From: Spirometra erinaceieuropaei | Lineage: Eukaryota; Platyhelminthes; Cestoda; Diphyllobothriidea; Diphyllobothriidae | Reading direction: 5' to 3' | NCBI GenBank assembly: GCA_902702965.1 | Contig: CACRXP010000088.1 | Span: 634,415 to 698,414, forward strand | DNA length: 64,000 bases | Shown: positions 42,608-53,620 of the stretch, piece by piece | How the letters are laid out: every line of letters begins with the position of its first letter | Position numbering within the stretch: position 1 is the stretch's first letter | Notes under the pieces: model-generated | Told to the model about the DNA's origin: nothing | Database searches by the model: none | What the model saw: the letters and a program-made list of their open reading frames with translations, nothing else | Position numbers and translations under genes: made by a program

Positions 42608-43415
42608 GGTTTCCAGAAGAAGGACCAACAAGGATGGATAGAGTACCTGAACTGTTAGAAACTGAAAAACCACCGTATTGAGTGTCTACTGGAAAAACCA
42701 TGCTGACGAAAATTTGGGGTGTATTTGACTGCAAGTCCTTTCCACTTCACTAACAACCAAACACACTCGAATACGCCTGAGGAAGCGTTCTATAAACTCG
42801 TCTCTTTCTGAAGTGCAAAAGAAAAACACAGTAATTTTTCAAACCAATCATGCACAAGATTACTGATTGTGGACACCCGCACGATATCTGCGTGCGTTTA
42901 GTCGATGACGCTCTGCGTATGCACAAGTCCCAGGCATAAAGGTTGCTGAGAATTTTTAGGTCATTTAAGGTTTGTTAGCGTCAGGTGCCAAAAGGGCAAG
43001 ATTTCCAAGGTTCTCACCTACCAAAAGTCCCAGTGTTTATTTTTCCGTCGCAGGACAAGCTCAATCTTGAAAATGGTAGCATTTACGAACTCACCCGGAA
43101 TCAGTAGAAGATTTAATAGAAAAAATTGTGAACGAAAATTGAAGGATAGTCTTTGGCATATTATCCGACTGTTATATGCACTACAGGCCTGCCTGGGTCA
43201 TTGCTATTAACTGCAGACTCACGGAATCCTCAGAAGCTCGAGTTAAAGTCTATTAATTAAGCACGGTTAGTCCTCATAACAGAATTCTTCGGAATTCTGT
43301 CGCCTACATTGTTATGCTTTGTCAATTCATTCCATAGTCTGCAATTTGGTATGTATGCCATTATTCACCACCGAGGATTATAATTTTTCCCAACCTAGCA
43401 CAACGAAATGTCCCA
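42608..43415. other. Spacer with no recognised feature
   Basis: No motif-bearing ORF or repeat is recognised. Confidence 0.35.
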
Positions 43416-43419
43416 TAGA

Positions 43420-44215
43420 AGCGAAAAAACGAGTCCCAGGAAGCAGTCGTGAAGAAGAAGACACGATCGCTGGAGTTGCACGCAGACCGGAGGCAACCAT
43501 CAGGCGGCAAGTAATTAAACTGAAGGACCTGCTGTCACGGCAAGAAACGTCTGGAGTCATTTATCGGATCTGCTGCAGTTGAGGATAAAACAACTAGTTC
43601 GAAGAAACCGGAAGACTGCTCCGAACTCGAATGACTGACGCGCTGCAGCGGTGCGGAGAAATGAGGTCAGCTCTCAAGTTGCAGCTCATTTGACGAGATC
43701 CGGCTACATATTCAAATTCGACGAAGCCGAAATTTTCGCTAGATGTTACAACCGTGTGAGCTGGTAGCTGCTTGAGTCATCGTTCACTAGCCCCCAGTCC
43801 ATTTTCAAGTGCAACGACCTTCCCATTCCATACTCGGTGCTGAGACTTCGTCGAGGCGGAGAAATTAGCCACGCGGAGAGCGCGCAGGTGAACACTGTTC
43901 CCAAGGCCATCGTCAGTGGTTTAGATGGTCGAGCGATCATCACACCAGCATTTGACACGTGATGAAATTTCAGCAAATAACGACGCAAATGTCGGTCATC
44001 AAACAGTCATCGCACCAAGTACAACGATCCCTGAGGCAGGGGGAATCGTGAATATTTACAGGTATGCGGTAACATGACGACTGAATCCCATTAATATTGC
44101 AGCCGCTTGTGCATGAACCACCCGTATCTGCCCTTGTTACTGATGATGTGTTTGATCATGAATCCGAAACGTCAGGAGAATAAAGCTCTTGTCCCAGCGA
44201 TCGTGTCGCCTTCAT
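43420..44215 (+). pseudogene. Penelope-like element (type B), endonuclease end flanked by inverted terminal-repeat pieces
   Basis: Plus strand: ARRPEATIRRQVIKLKDLL and SGVIYRICC, then a stop. Decayed continuation follows with RTRMTD, SSQVAAHLTRSGYIFKFDEA, PSPFSSATTF-type drift and FHxHTRC-like remains (to about 43960). At the 5' side ACACGATCGCTGG (43458-43470) is the reverse complement of CCAGCGATCGTGT (44196-44208) at the 3' side, so the piece is bracketed by opposed ends of the terminal repeat. The 3' side also carries the hammerhead motif at 44135-44178. Confidence 0.75.
44135..44178 (+). ncRNA. PLE-B terminal hammerhead-like motif
   Basis: CTGATGA (44140-44146), a weak stem II, GAAAC and GTC (44171-44173) are present. 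Stem I begins with an A-A clash. Helix III is the 2-bp palindrome ACGT. Confidence 0.55.
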
Positions 44216-44334
44216 TAAGACAAGGTATGTTTATTTCAAACTCCAAGCTTGTTGTCATTTGGAACTCTCTGATCAATTCATTTTACTTAAAACACTGATG
44301 ATTGGTGACCATTAATCTTTAAATAATGTTTACC

Positions 44335-44470
44335 GGCAAAACAGGGGCAATGGAATGACCACTTCTGGCTTACAGTCATCAGTCAGTACTACGCGCATCC
44401 AGGGCTTCGCCCCCGAGATTCAAACCCCCGATCAACGGATCATGGAACAGCGCTCACACCAGTACAATAC
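44335..44470 (-). mobile_element. tRNA-headed SINE, decayed (S10)
   Basis: The minus-strand head (GGGGGTTTGAATCTCGG as B-box region) leads to a body with CTGATGA and GAAG (44348-44389), ending in CATTGCCCC. Confidence 0.55.
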
Positions 44471-44724
44471 CGTGCGCGCGTCATGCCAGCACGATCAGAA
44501 ATATGCGGTCAAACGAGAGGGGTTTGTTGCGATATATCCCGAGTGGGGGACGGGCGTGTGGTCAATCACTTTACTTTCTTGCTGAGGGGCCACGGAACGC
44601 GTAGTCGGCAGCAAGTTGACTAGTAATCATCCATGGAGAGGTGGTTGTCGATAAAGACACGGATGCTAAATTGGTCGTTGCGGACTTATCTGCAGGCTGC
44701 TTGAAAATCTTATTCGCCTATATA

Positions 44725-45345
44725 CAGTAGTTGGGCTTACTCATGAAATGTTAACCATATTTCCTAAATGCGTTTTCGTTTCGGAAAGAGTAATTACGTA
44801 GGGCTGTAACCTAATCAGCCTGCTACATAATTCTATGATATTTCGGTTACCGCAGGATGCCGGCTTTTGAATGAACCTTCTTCCAGCCGCATGCGAAAAC
44901 TACACTCTGTTTAAAAGGCTACTTAATTGGCATGAATTTTTGTCGCTGATTTTCCATGCCCCCTAAAAGTCCAATTATTGATTTTCATGGAAAGCATGCA
45001 AAAATTATAAATTCTTTTGCACGTTCGGTAGAAAATTACGTCTTTGTATAATTTCATACTCGAAGGAGACAAATAATTCGATGAACCGGCCGTTCGAAAA
45101 ACGTCATGTCTGTGCATTTACAGCCGTGGATTGTAAAGTGGCTCACACACTGCTAAATTTTATAAACTCTATGTGGTCCTCCTTTATAACCGTAGGGAAA
45201 TGTGTGGTTTCCGTACGCGGAAAATATACGGCTTGTAGTTTGGAAACCCTGAATCCAAGTGTAACGGTAGAGCGGGTTCAAAATTATTCGGGAATTGGAA
45301 AGGTTGTTGAAAACCGAAATTATACTCTTCGCCTTGGGCTGATCG
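44725..45345 (-). mobile_element. Long-TIR MITE, one arm and centre (copy 7)
   Basis: It begins TA-CAGTAGTTGGGCTTACTCA. The full left arm is followed by the centre in reverse orientation (CATGTCTGTGCATTTACAGC, TGTGGTTTCCGTACGCGG, AATATACGGCTTGTAGTTTG, GTTCAAAATTATTCGGGAAT) and ends near 45345. The second arm is lost. Confidence 0.8.
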
Positions 45346-45429
45346 GTTTTTAAACTTCTTTCGCTGCCTTGAACTTCTGACCGTTGTTTGTGAATGATGG
45401 TGGCCTCCTGTGCTGTGTATCTTCACCTT

Positions 45430-46430
45430 AGTTGGGGGCGGTAGCGTTTGTGCCCCTTTTGAGTGAATTGGTCAACCGGCCGTTTGATTGTCTTGTCATC
45501 GTCATGACGTAGGACTTATTAGGCCCTAGGAAGGTCTAGATGCCTCTTGATGTAGTTGGCATTTGAGTCCCAAACCTCAAGTGTGAGACGGTCTGTCCTT
45601 GAGGAGCTCCGGCTTCAGACGGCTGCTCCTTGAAAGTCAAAACTGTAGCCAGTTTCTCCGATGTAAGTCGCAATCTGTGAGTTTGAGTCTACTCAGCGAG
45701 TTGTCAGTTTGTGCTCACGTAGGCAGATCTGAAGTTTCCGTCCGGTTTCGCTAACATAGTTGCTGTCTCCATCGTTACAACGTATTTGATAGACAACTGT
45801 TGAGGTTTCAGTGGGCGGCAGTTTGTCTTTCGGCTGCATCAAATGGCGGCGAATAGTTGCCTGAGGTCAATGAGCAAGCCTACCCAGGGGGGTTGTAAGA
45901 GTCGTGAAACCGCTTCGTAGACTGCCTTAAGGTAAGGAATAGCCCTCCAGACTTCGGGTTGTTCTTCTTGTGACCGTGTCTGTTAACTCGAGGCTTGCTT
46001 TGTTAGATAATGTAGGTTGGGTATCCATTGGACCAAAAGAGGTCATAAAGGTATTGTCGGTCAGCTCTATTGTCGGCTGGTGTGCTGCAGTGTGCTTCAA
46101 CTCTTTGGAATAGAGCACGGACACAGTTACATTTGTGAAAGAGGGGGTGATTGCTGTGGAAGTGTAGTATGTGCCTTGTGTTGCTGGCTTTCCTGAAAAC
46201 GGTTGTTTGCAATTGCCGAGTTGCACACCAACGCACAAGTACATCGAGGAAGGAAAGTTGGTTGCTCGTTTCAGCCAAGTAATTCAGCCGTTCATTCAAA
46301 ATTCTAATCGATTTTTGTACTAAACACTTTGATAATGGAGAGCCGGTTAAACTCTCCGAAACGATAGCAGTACAATTGCCTTGATCCGGCGAGCACTTCA
46401 TTTTTCTAAGAGAGTGAGTCATACCCCGCG
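45430..46430 (-). pseudogene. Penelope-like element (type E), RT end and GIY-YIG endonuclease, broken
   Basis: Minus strand: LSFLDVLVRWCATRQLQTTV, FRKASNTRHILHFHSNHPLF and CNCVRALFQRVEAHCSTPAD form the RT end (46003-46300). DLFWSNGYPTY follows, and then the frame shifts. The nuclease (about 45430-45850) reads TVVYQIRCNDGDSNYVSETG (GIY and YIG strands), CLREHKLTTR, a stop, and GYSFDFQGA. The tail VWDSNANYIKRHLDLPRA matches the SINRHIDLP end of the other types. It is distinct in sequence from types A to D. The RT catalytic region is not recognised upstream. Confidence 0.83.
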
Positions 46431-47120
46431 TGAATCATGAGGGGCATCTTAAGTAGCACAAGGCGTGCTCAAAGTCGACCCTTGGAGGCCCCTTTGGCAG
46501 CTAGATGGTTCGTTTCTCAACCGTATCGAAGCCTTCGCTGTAGTGACTCCTAATAAAGGAGACGATTGAAAAAAAATCTCACTGATGGAATATCCAAAAT
46601 TCTCTTTGTTTCAATGGATGTTTGGGCTAGCAGGCAAGGACAAATTACATGACTGGGAGTCAGAAAACGGTAGACCGTGGAGCGTTTCTTGCGAGAACTG
46701 TGATAATAGAAGTTGAACGGGTGGACCTCAAAAAGCTTACTGGAGTCGCCTTAAGATGAAAATTCTCGAAGTAGGCCAGTGTCCGGCAGAGCAATATCGG
46801 CCCACATAGATGACGTACAGTACCGCCTTTGATTTAGGCTGGACATCGGGGGCCTAAAGGAGGCATATGAGAACTTATAGCCTATATTGCGGACGTAGAG
46901 GAGCACGTCGTGTGGTAATGTTCACCGTCGGGTACCCTGGAATGACGGAGATTTTGGCGTTGGGAATATGCGTAGGAAGACGCCTAATGCATCATCTCAG
47001 TTGCCAACAGATATTTAGAGGCGTCGAAGGTTATGAAGGGATTCCGTACAAAATCCCTATCGAGCAACTCCTACGCAGATAAATCTAATAGACAGCTCAC
47101 GATAGTAAGCCTTCTCGGCC
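46431..47120. other. Spacer with no recognised feature
   Basis: The first part (46431-46560) may be decayed RT of PLE-E, but I cannot align a motif. A 71-codon ORF (46867-47082) has no motif. Confidence 0.3.
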
Positions 47121-47123
47121 ATA

Positions 47124-48072
47124 CAGTAAGTCGGATAACTTATGAAATCTCAGCCGAAATTCCGAAATGCGTTTCCGTTTTGAAAAGATTAACTAAGTAG
47201 GGCTGTAAAACCAATCATCGCGCAGAAGAAATCTATAATAATTCGATAACCGCAGGACGGCGGTTTTCGAAAAAACTTCTTTCCGGCGGCAAGCAAAAAA
47301 CCATACTCCGTAAAACATTACTACTTATGTAGCATGCATTTTTCTTATTGATTTTCGATGCCCTTAATAATTCAATAATATCTCATGAATATTCATGTTT
47401 CTGCTCATTCGGTAGAAAATTACATCTCGTTCCAAATCTATACTCGGAGGAAGTGTCTAATTCGGTTTTATAAAACTTTTCCACTTCCCGAATAATTTTG
47501 AACTCGACCTGCCTTTACACTTGCATTCAGGGTTCCCAAACTACAAGCCGTATAACTTTCGCGTACGGAACGCCATACAATTCTCTGCGATATGAAGAGG
47601 AGACCATATGGGGTTCATAAAAAGAAGCAGTGGATTTGAGCCACATCGTTAACTTTATAAGCCACATTAGTAAATGCAAAGATATAATGTTTTATGAACG
47701 GTTATTTGAGGATATTAAAAACCCTCACAATTAGAAACTTTTTGAAACCGAATTATACCCTTCTTTCAAGTATAAAATTGAAAGAAGACGTGATTGTCTA
47801 CTGACTGAGCAAGAGGACGAATATTTTTATGCATGTTTTCTATGAAATATTATCGAATTATTAAAGACATCGAAAATCAATGAAAAAGTGCATGCTACTT
47901 AAGTAGTCATTTTTATGGAGTATGGTGTTCGGGTGCAGCCGGCAAGAAGTTTGTTCGAAAGCCGTCTTTGTGGATTAATTAAATTATTATAGAATTTTGC
48001 TGCCCGATGATACGGAAACGGAAATTCATTTTGGAATTTCTGTTGAGATTTCGTGAGTTTGCCAATTTACTG
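47124..48072 (+). mobile_element. Long-TIR MITE, complete (copy 8)
   Basis: The 949-bp element starts CAGTAAG and ends TTTACTG, with TA on each side (47122-47123 and 48073-48074). Arms of roughly 370 bp are imperfect reverse complements. The centre contains TTCCCGAATAATTTTGAACT, CCGTATAACTTTCGCGTACG and AACTTTATAAGCCACATTAG. There is no coding capacity. Length, terminal CAGT and TA flanks are those of a Tc1/mariner-type non-autonomous element. Confidence 0.85.
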
Positions 48073-50980
48073 TATGCTTTATCCTTGCCGACTAGCCTTA
48101 GCATGACGCACGTAGATATAAATTCATCAGTGCCAGTCAATGCGTCAAAATTCATTTTGAGCTCCCTTAGCCTTGCATTGAAGCGTGCCGGCAGTGTGAA
48201 TAGAGAGTGAGTGACGTAGATGCTGCGAAAATGACCGTTACCGTCTGCTTCAGACAAAATGTCAGAAAAGACTCCACTCCAAAGGTAGACTACCCGTTTT
48301 TTTTCTTTTCTTGCAGCTATCCGCGCGCGAGCACAGCCTTGCCTAACCACGTCTTCACGGATGCCTCTTTTCGCAATGGCACGCCACCAATTCCAATCAG
48401 CTGAGCCACCTCAACGTGCAGCTACCGTCACCGATGACACTGCCAATTTCTGTCGGCCCGTCAGCCTTCCTGAGTACAATATGATCGAAGGCGTAACCGC
48501 GTCTTCAGACGTCAACTGCCAAGCATGTCAGTGCATGTGAAAGTGGATGAGTGTCGCGTGGGCATCCCTCGCAATAAGAGGCGTTAAGACTGGTTGTTGC
48601 GGCGCACAGTACGTGACCTATTTCATGAAGTGTGATAACGGAAACTGATGAGAGAATCTCTGGAAGTCTTTAGCGTTGCGCATTTTGTTCGCTCTTCCAC
48701 TTCCTTCAATGAAATACCCTTTTTCCGTACGGAAATTGTTTTTACGTACTTATATCAAGTAAAATATTAGTAAATTTTAGCGAAAATGGACGTTCCAATA
48801 TATTTCTGCTACGTCCTATGCTAACACATGTCCTAGACTTCGGTTACGCAGCTGAGCGACTTTTTCAGTGAAAGGAGAGCAATATACCCGCGAGAGTTTT
48901 AACAAACAGATTAAGCCGAAGTTGAAATTTATTTTATGTCCGATGTCACCCATGGTAATCAACACAAGGGCTATTTTAAGAAAACCAGAGGTTTTATCAA
49001 GTTCTAAATGCCAAATTTGCAGACCTGAGCGATTTGTTGCCCTAGCATGCAGAAATAACGCAGACAGGGATTCCGTCGTTTAAATGGGCTGAAATTGTTT
49101 TGCCGTCTGCAAAAGTCTGCCTGAAGTCACAGAAGTGGCCACCACCAAATGGTCATTTTCACTTTTGGACATATGAAACACTACTTGTCGTGTACTTTAG
49201 TTTCTGTGCATACTTTATTCAGAAATAGAACGAGCAAAACATTGATAGTTTCAGCAAAATATCAGCATTTATATGGGCGCTCTGACTTGCATTTATAATC
49301 GAGGAACGGAGTCTACAAACAAGCAAAAACACTGGAAATGGCCTTAATGTATAGAGAAAAGCCTGTTCTTAGTTTTACGATAAAAAAATATTAGTATTCT
49401 TAAGGAACGTGAAAGAAACGGCGAAAAAAGCCAAATTTTTACTTGTCTTCACCGAGCAAAATTGCGGAGTACACCGAACTCAATCATCGAAATGCAGTAT
49501 TAAAGCACGTCATAAAGAGGTAACTTACTATGGAAAGTTTATTATTGGTCGAAGGCATATTCGTTGCTGGCTTTCGTTCTGTACAGCCATTTTTTTCGAA
49601 AACGAAGTTTAATGCTTGCATGAGTCTTCACATTTGACCCAAACGACCATCTTCCTGTAAAGGAGCGCCCAAATACTCACCAATTCGGTAAGTGCCTTCA
49701 AGAATAATCATACTTTAAAGTTCCTATTAGACAGGTAATTCAGAATCTGTCTTTATGGACGATCGGGTGAAAACACCGAAAATCACGAAGTAATCAGCAA
49801 AATTTCAAGGCCGATCTGAAACTCAGCGTAATCCAAAACGAACGAAAAGTGTGATTTAATTTAACCGAAGAAACGTTCTATCTATAAACACAAAACGGTT
49901 TGTTTGCGATCACGCCTGTCAGTTCTCTTTAAATTTATTGGGCACCGACTGGACTCGTGGCATGCAATCATATGAAATCTTTTCTTCCTACGATGTCCCC
50001 ATCGGTGAAATCAAGCAAAATCCGGTTTTTCTTGTTGAACCCCATCTCCTTTGATTCAAAAGAGTCAACGATAATATGAACCCCCTGGAAGATTTTTTTG
50101 GAATCTACACTCAGAAAGTAGGCAGTTGACAAACCGTCATTTATGAAACCACACTATTTTTAATCGATCTTTTGATTTAAACCTTACTGAAACACTATTA
50201 TTAGACGTTGTTTGATTTATACTTTCATATTTAATCCTATACATCTAAATTAGAATCATTTCTGAAGTTTTCGAGATATTGCGCTTTTCTAAAATGAATC
50301 GGCATTTCCAACAACGCAGCAGTGCCTTTAATATTTCGTGTGTTCGTATAAATTGTACTTACTTAACGTAGACATTAGACTCATTGAAATGGTGTCGGTT
50401 TGCGAGTGATTAGCTATCATTCGTAAAGTTCAATACATTTCATGAGTTAGGTCACTAACTGTAGGCCTTCATGTTCTTTTGCTGTGTCACACGGCAGGGT
50501 AGGGATTCAACAGTCCGGACCTGCGTTACTGCCTTGCGTGATCTCTCTGGCCTCCCCGCTGAAATTTGCTCCAAGGAATAAACAAAGTGCCTGACTGGTG
50601 AACGAGTCTACAGACAAGTTCAGAGAAAAGTACCCTACCGTTACGGATTGGTAGCCTACAGTGTGTCTTCGGTGCCGCTACCACAAGACCTAGCAGTGTA
50701 CTCTACAGTCTTGATTCCAGCCTTGTTGACAATCTCCTCACAGATACCCATAGAACCACTTTTCTCCTGAACACACCCCTCTCTTTTCCCTATGGCTTAT
50801 TACAAATCGCTCATTCAAGTTCCATCGAAGTGTTTAGATTTTAAATAGGGAAGACGTAACATTCCGCAATACTTTGAATTCCTGTTATCTATCGTTGACT
50901 TATCGAATTTTCACTGGATGCCGTACAGTGTGCGTGCTACTGATACTCTCGGGAAGTATAAACATCGAGTATGAGTATTT
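48073..50980. other. Spacer with no recognised gene
   Basis: A minus-strand ORF of 123 codons (47979-48350) overlaps the MITE end and has no known domain. The rest is AT-rich single-copy-looking DNA with short ORFs. Confidence 0.3.
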
Positions 50981-50984
50981 TATT

Positions 50985-51160
50985 ACCGACAAAGAGAATG
51001 GAGGCTTGAATGGCGTTTCTGGCTTATCAGCCCTCGCTAGACAGCAACATCCAACCGCGAAGTGTGGAACACTTTAGGCTCGATTCCGCGACCTGTTGGT
51101 AAGACGTCCAACGCATCTAACCCCTGAGCCACGGGCCCGTTGTCCTGTCGGTTGCGACCG
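50985..51160 (-). mobile_element. tRNA-headed SINE head and body (S11 left part)
   Basis: The minus-strand head GCCCGTGGCTCAGGGGTTAG (A-box region) with a degenerate B-box, and the body with CTAGCGA in place of CTGANGA, run towards CATTCTCTTTGTCGG. Plus-strand SINE sequence follows at 51207-51395, so the locus is another inverted pair. Confidence 0.65.
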
Positions 51161-52005
51161 AGTATATACAATGATAGAGGGACGCTCTCCGGTCGATTCT
51201 ACGGGGATGACGGGCTGACGACGGCCAAAAGGCCAGGAATAGCCATTCCAGTCTCCCTTGTCTTTGTCGGTAATAGCATTCTCCCTATATCATGCGCCGC
51301 TGTGCGGCTGCTGGTTGGGCTCGAGAGAGAGCCCATAAGGCACAACGGAACGAGTGAGTTCCGTAAGCACGATTGTTGAACGCCTCTCTACCATAATATT
51401 AGTATTGATAGTAGTAGTAGAAGTAGTAGTAGAAGTAGTAGTAGTAGTTTGTCCCTTAAACGTGCCACGTGGTAGAGGCGCTGGACGAACACGGGAGCCT
51501 CAGTGAACCCTGACCGGCGATACTGGAATGCTCACTACAACAGATGCCAATATTCGAGGGAGACGGTGGCAGGCACAGTTGCAGACTCACATCGTGCACA
51601 TTGGGGCCCATGCGGTCCCCCTCACTTTGTTGTTGGTTAAAACTGTGGTCAAATCTTGTGTGAATCAGAGAATGTGGAGTGGAACGCCAGGGTGCAGGCT
51701 CGACCGCGCTATCTACTTGCGCCTCCCCCTCCTCCGGCCTTCTTGACTCTGTCTTGACACCGGTTGCAGGTGGGGGAGAAGGAGAGAGTGCGGCAGATGC
51801 TTCACAAGACCACACCGTGTCTGTTCTCTCCCTGCTGTGGAGCGCACAGCGGACATCGTCGAGCCCGACGGTCCAACTAGGTTTATCATTTTCCTGTTAA
51901 TCTACCTGTTATTACACTTCTACAGGACGACTGTAAGCACTTACAGTTGACAATAAACAATCTCCCTGCAGTTGAAACTCTCGGTAAGTGTAAAAACAGA
52001 GTACG
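51158..52005 (+). repeat. 848-bp tandem duplication, unit 1 (SINE plus R2)
   Basis: The unit begins CCGAGTATATACAATGATAG. It holds a SINE body and tail (51207-51395), a GTAGTAGTAGAAGTAG microsatellite (51408-51448), a full R2 repeat (about 51465-51890) and about 115 bp of flank. The hammerhead at 51209-51253 has GGAA in place of GAAA. Confidence 0.85.
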
Positions 52006-52856
52006 CCGAGTATATACAATGATAGAGGGACGCTCTCCGATCGCTTCTACGGGGATGACTGGCTGACGACGGCTATTAAGCCAGAAATGGTCATTTCAGC
52101 CTCCCTCGTCTTTGTCAGTAATAGCATTCTCCCTATATCATGCGCCGCCGTGCGGCTGCTGGTCGGGCTCTAGATAGAGTCCGTAAAGCACAACAGGGCG
52201 AGTGAGTTCCAGAAGGACGATCGGTATGCATCCCTTTACCATTGTATTGGTAGTAGTATTAGTATTGGTAGTATTGTAGTTTGTCTCTTAAACGTGCCAC
52301 ATGGTTAAGGCGCTGGGCGAACTCGGGAGCCTCACTGAACTCTGACGGGCGATACTGTAATGCGCACTACAACAGATGCCAATATTCCGGGGACGGTGGG
52401 GGACCCAGTTGCCGAATCATATCGCGTACATTTGGATGCCTCTCGTCCGCCCACTTTGTAGTTGGTTCAAATTCTCGTCAAGTGTTGTGCGGATCGGAGG
52501 ATGTGGAGTGGAACGCCAGGGTGCAGGCTCGGCCGTGCCATCCACCTGCGCCCTCCCCCGCCTCCGGTCTTCTTGACTTTGTCTTGACACCGGTTGCAGG
52601 TAGGAGAGGAGAGAGTGCGACCAATGCTGCGCAAGTCCACACTCATTATAAATTAATTCACCAGCAAGTCACCGTATCCGCTCTCAACCTGCTGTGGACG
52701 TCGTCAAGCTCGACTGTCTAAATGTGTTTATCACTTTCCTGTTAATTTATCAGCTATTGCACTTCCACAGGACGACTGTAAGCACTTACGTTTGACGACA
52801 AAAAACAGTCTGCCTGCAATCGAAACTCTCGTTAAGTGTAAAGAGAGGGTATACCG
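52006..52856 (+). repeat. 848-bp tandem duplication, unit 2
   Basis: This is a second copy of the same order: start CCGAGTATATACAATGATAG, SINE body and tail (52055-52235), a GTA/GTATT microsatellite, R2 (about 52305-52725) and flank ending near GTATACCGC. The units differ by scattered substitutions, so the duplication is not very recent. Confidence 0.85.
52057..52101 (+). ncRNA. Hammerhead ribozyme in SINE S12
   Basis: CTGACGA, GAAA and cleavage triplet ATT are intact. Stem II is GGCT/AGCC around ATTA. Helix III is ATGGTCAT, and stem I (GACTGG/TCAGCC) has one wobble and one mismatch. Confidence 0.7.
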
Positions 52857-53339
52857 CATAACATGGCTGGTGTTTGACGTTTCTGATGTGCAAATGTTGT
52901 TAAGTTTACTTTAGTGCTTTATGTCTACTGCAAAAAAAGCCTTTGATTTAGCGGCAGAGTCGGGCAGCAAAAAGGACCATAGCAGCCGCAGGGGGCAGTA
53001 CACAGCCCGCCCGAGAGATGAGAAAGCATCACGGAAATGGACCAGAATAATACAGCAAGCATCACGGCGTGCAAAACACTAACAGCTAACTTTAAGTGTT
53101 ATCCTCTCTAACAGAAGAGGTTAGGATAGACAATTGATTGGCATACATCATGACCTTGAGATGTTCAATATTTGGCAAGATGCGTATTCTAGAAATGGCA
53201 TCTTTCTGGCCACCTGCAAAACTCATATTCACTAGAAAAAAAAAACTTAAGCGCTAAATATCTTGCCATTGAATTGAAATTAGGTGGTTTACAGGAATAT
53301 AGATCCCCCAGCACTACCGGCGATCTCACACTCAATTCC
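52857..53339. other. Spacer with no recognised feature
   Basis: No motif is recognised; an A-run lies at about 53236-53246. Confidence 0.3.
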
Positions 53340-53620
53340 ATGAGAGCTGCTGTCCACGTGTCCTAACGTTAACTCTAACCATGGCCCTATCGTAATCACC
53401 CTAATCATACCCCTACAGTAACCTTGACATTAGCCTTAACTATAGCCCATGCACACGTTAAGACAAGCCCACCGGTAATACGGGGCCAATATTCACCCAC
53501 ACGTTAGGCGTCTACATTAATGACCGACATAACTGTCCCAACTCTAACCCTAGCCTCAATCCCAACCATCCTAACCCTACCCCTGATAAACATAATATCA
53601 ACCCTAACCCTGATCACTTT
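53340..53620. repeat. Degenerate telomere-like (CCCTAA)n stretch
   Basis: Repeated but imperfect CTAACC/CCCTAA words occur over about 280 bp (for example CAACCCTAACCCTGA at 53599-53613 and ATCCTAACCCTACCCC at about 53567-53583), interrupted by other sequence. Flatworm telomeres use TTAGGG, so this may be an old interstitial array. Confidence 0.45.

Noticed and set aside
42329..42734. ORFs running through the second N gap
   Set aside because: The frame across N is meaningless and no motif exists on either side.
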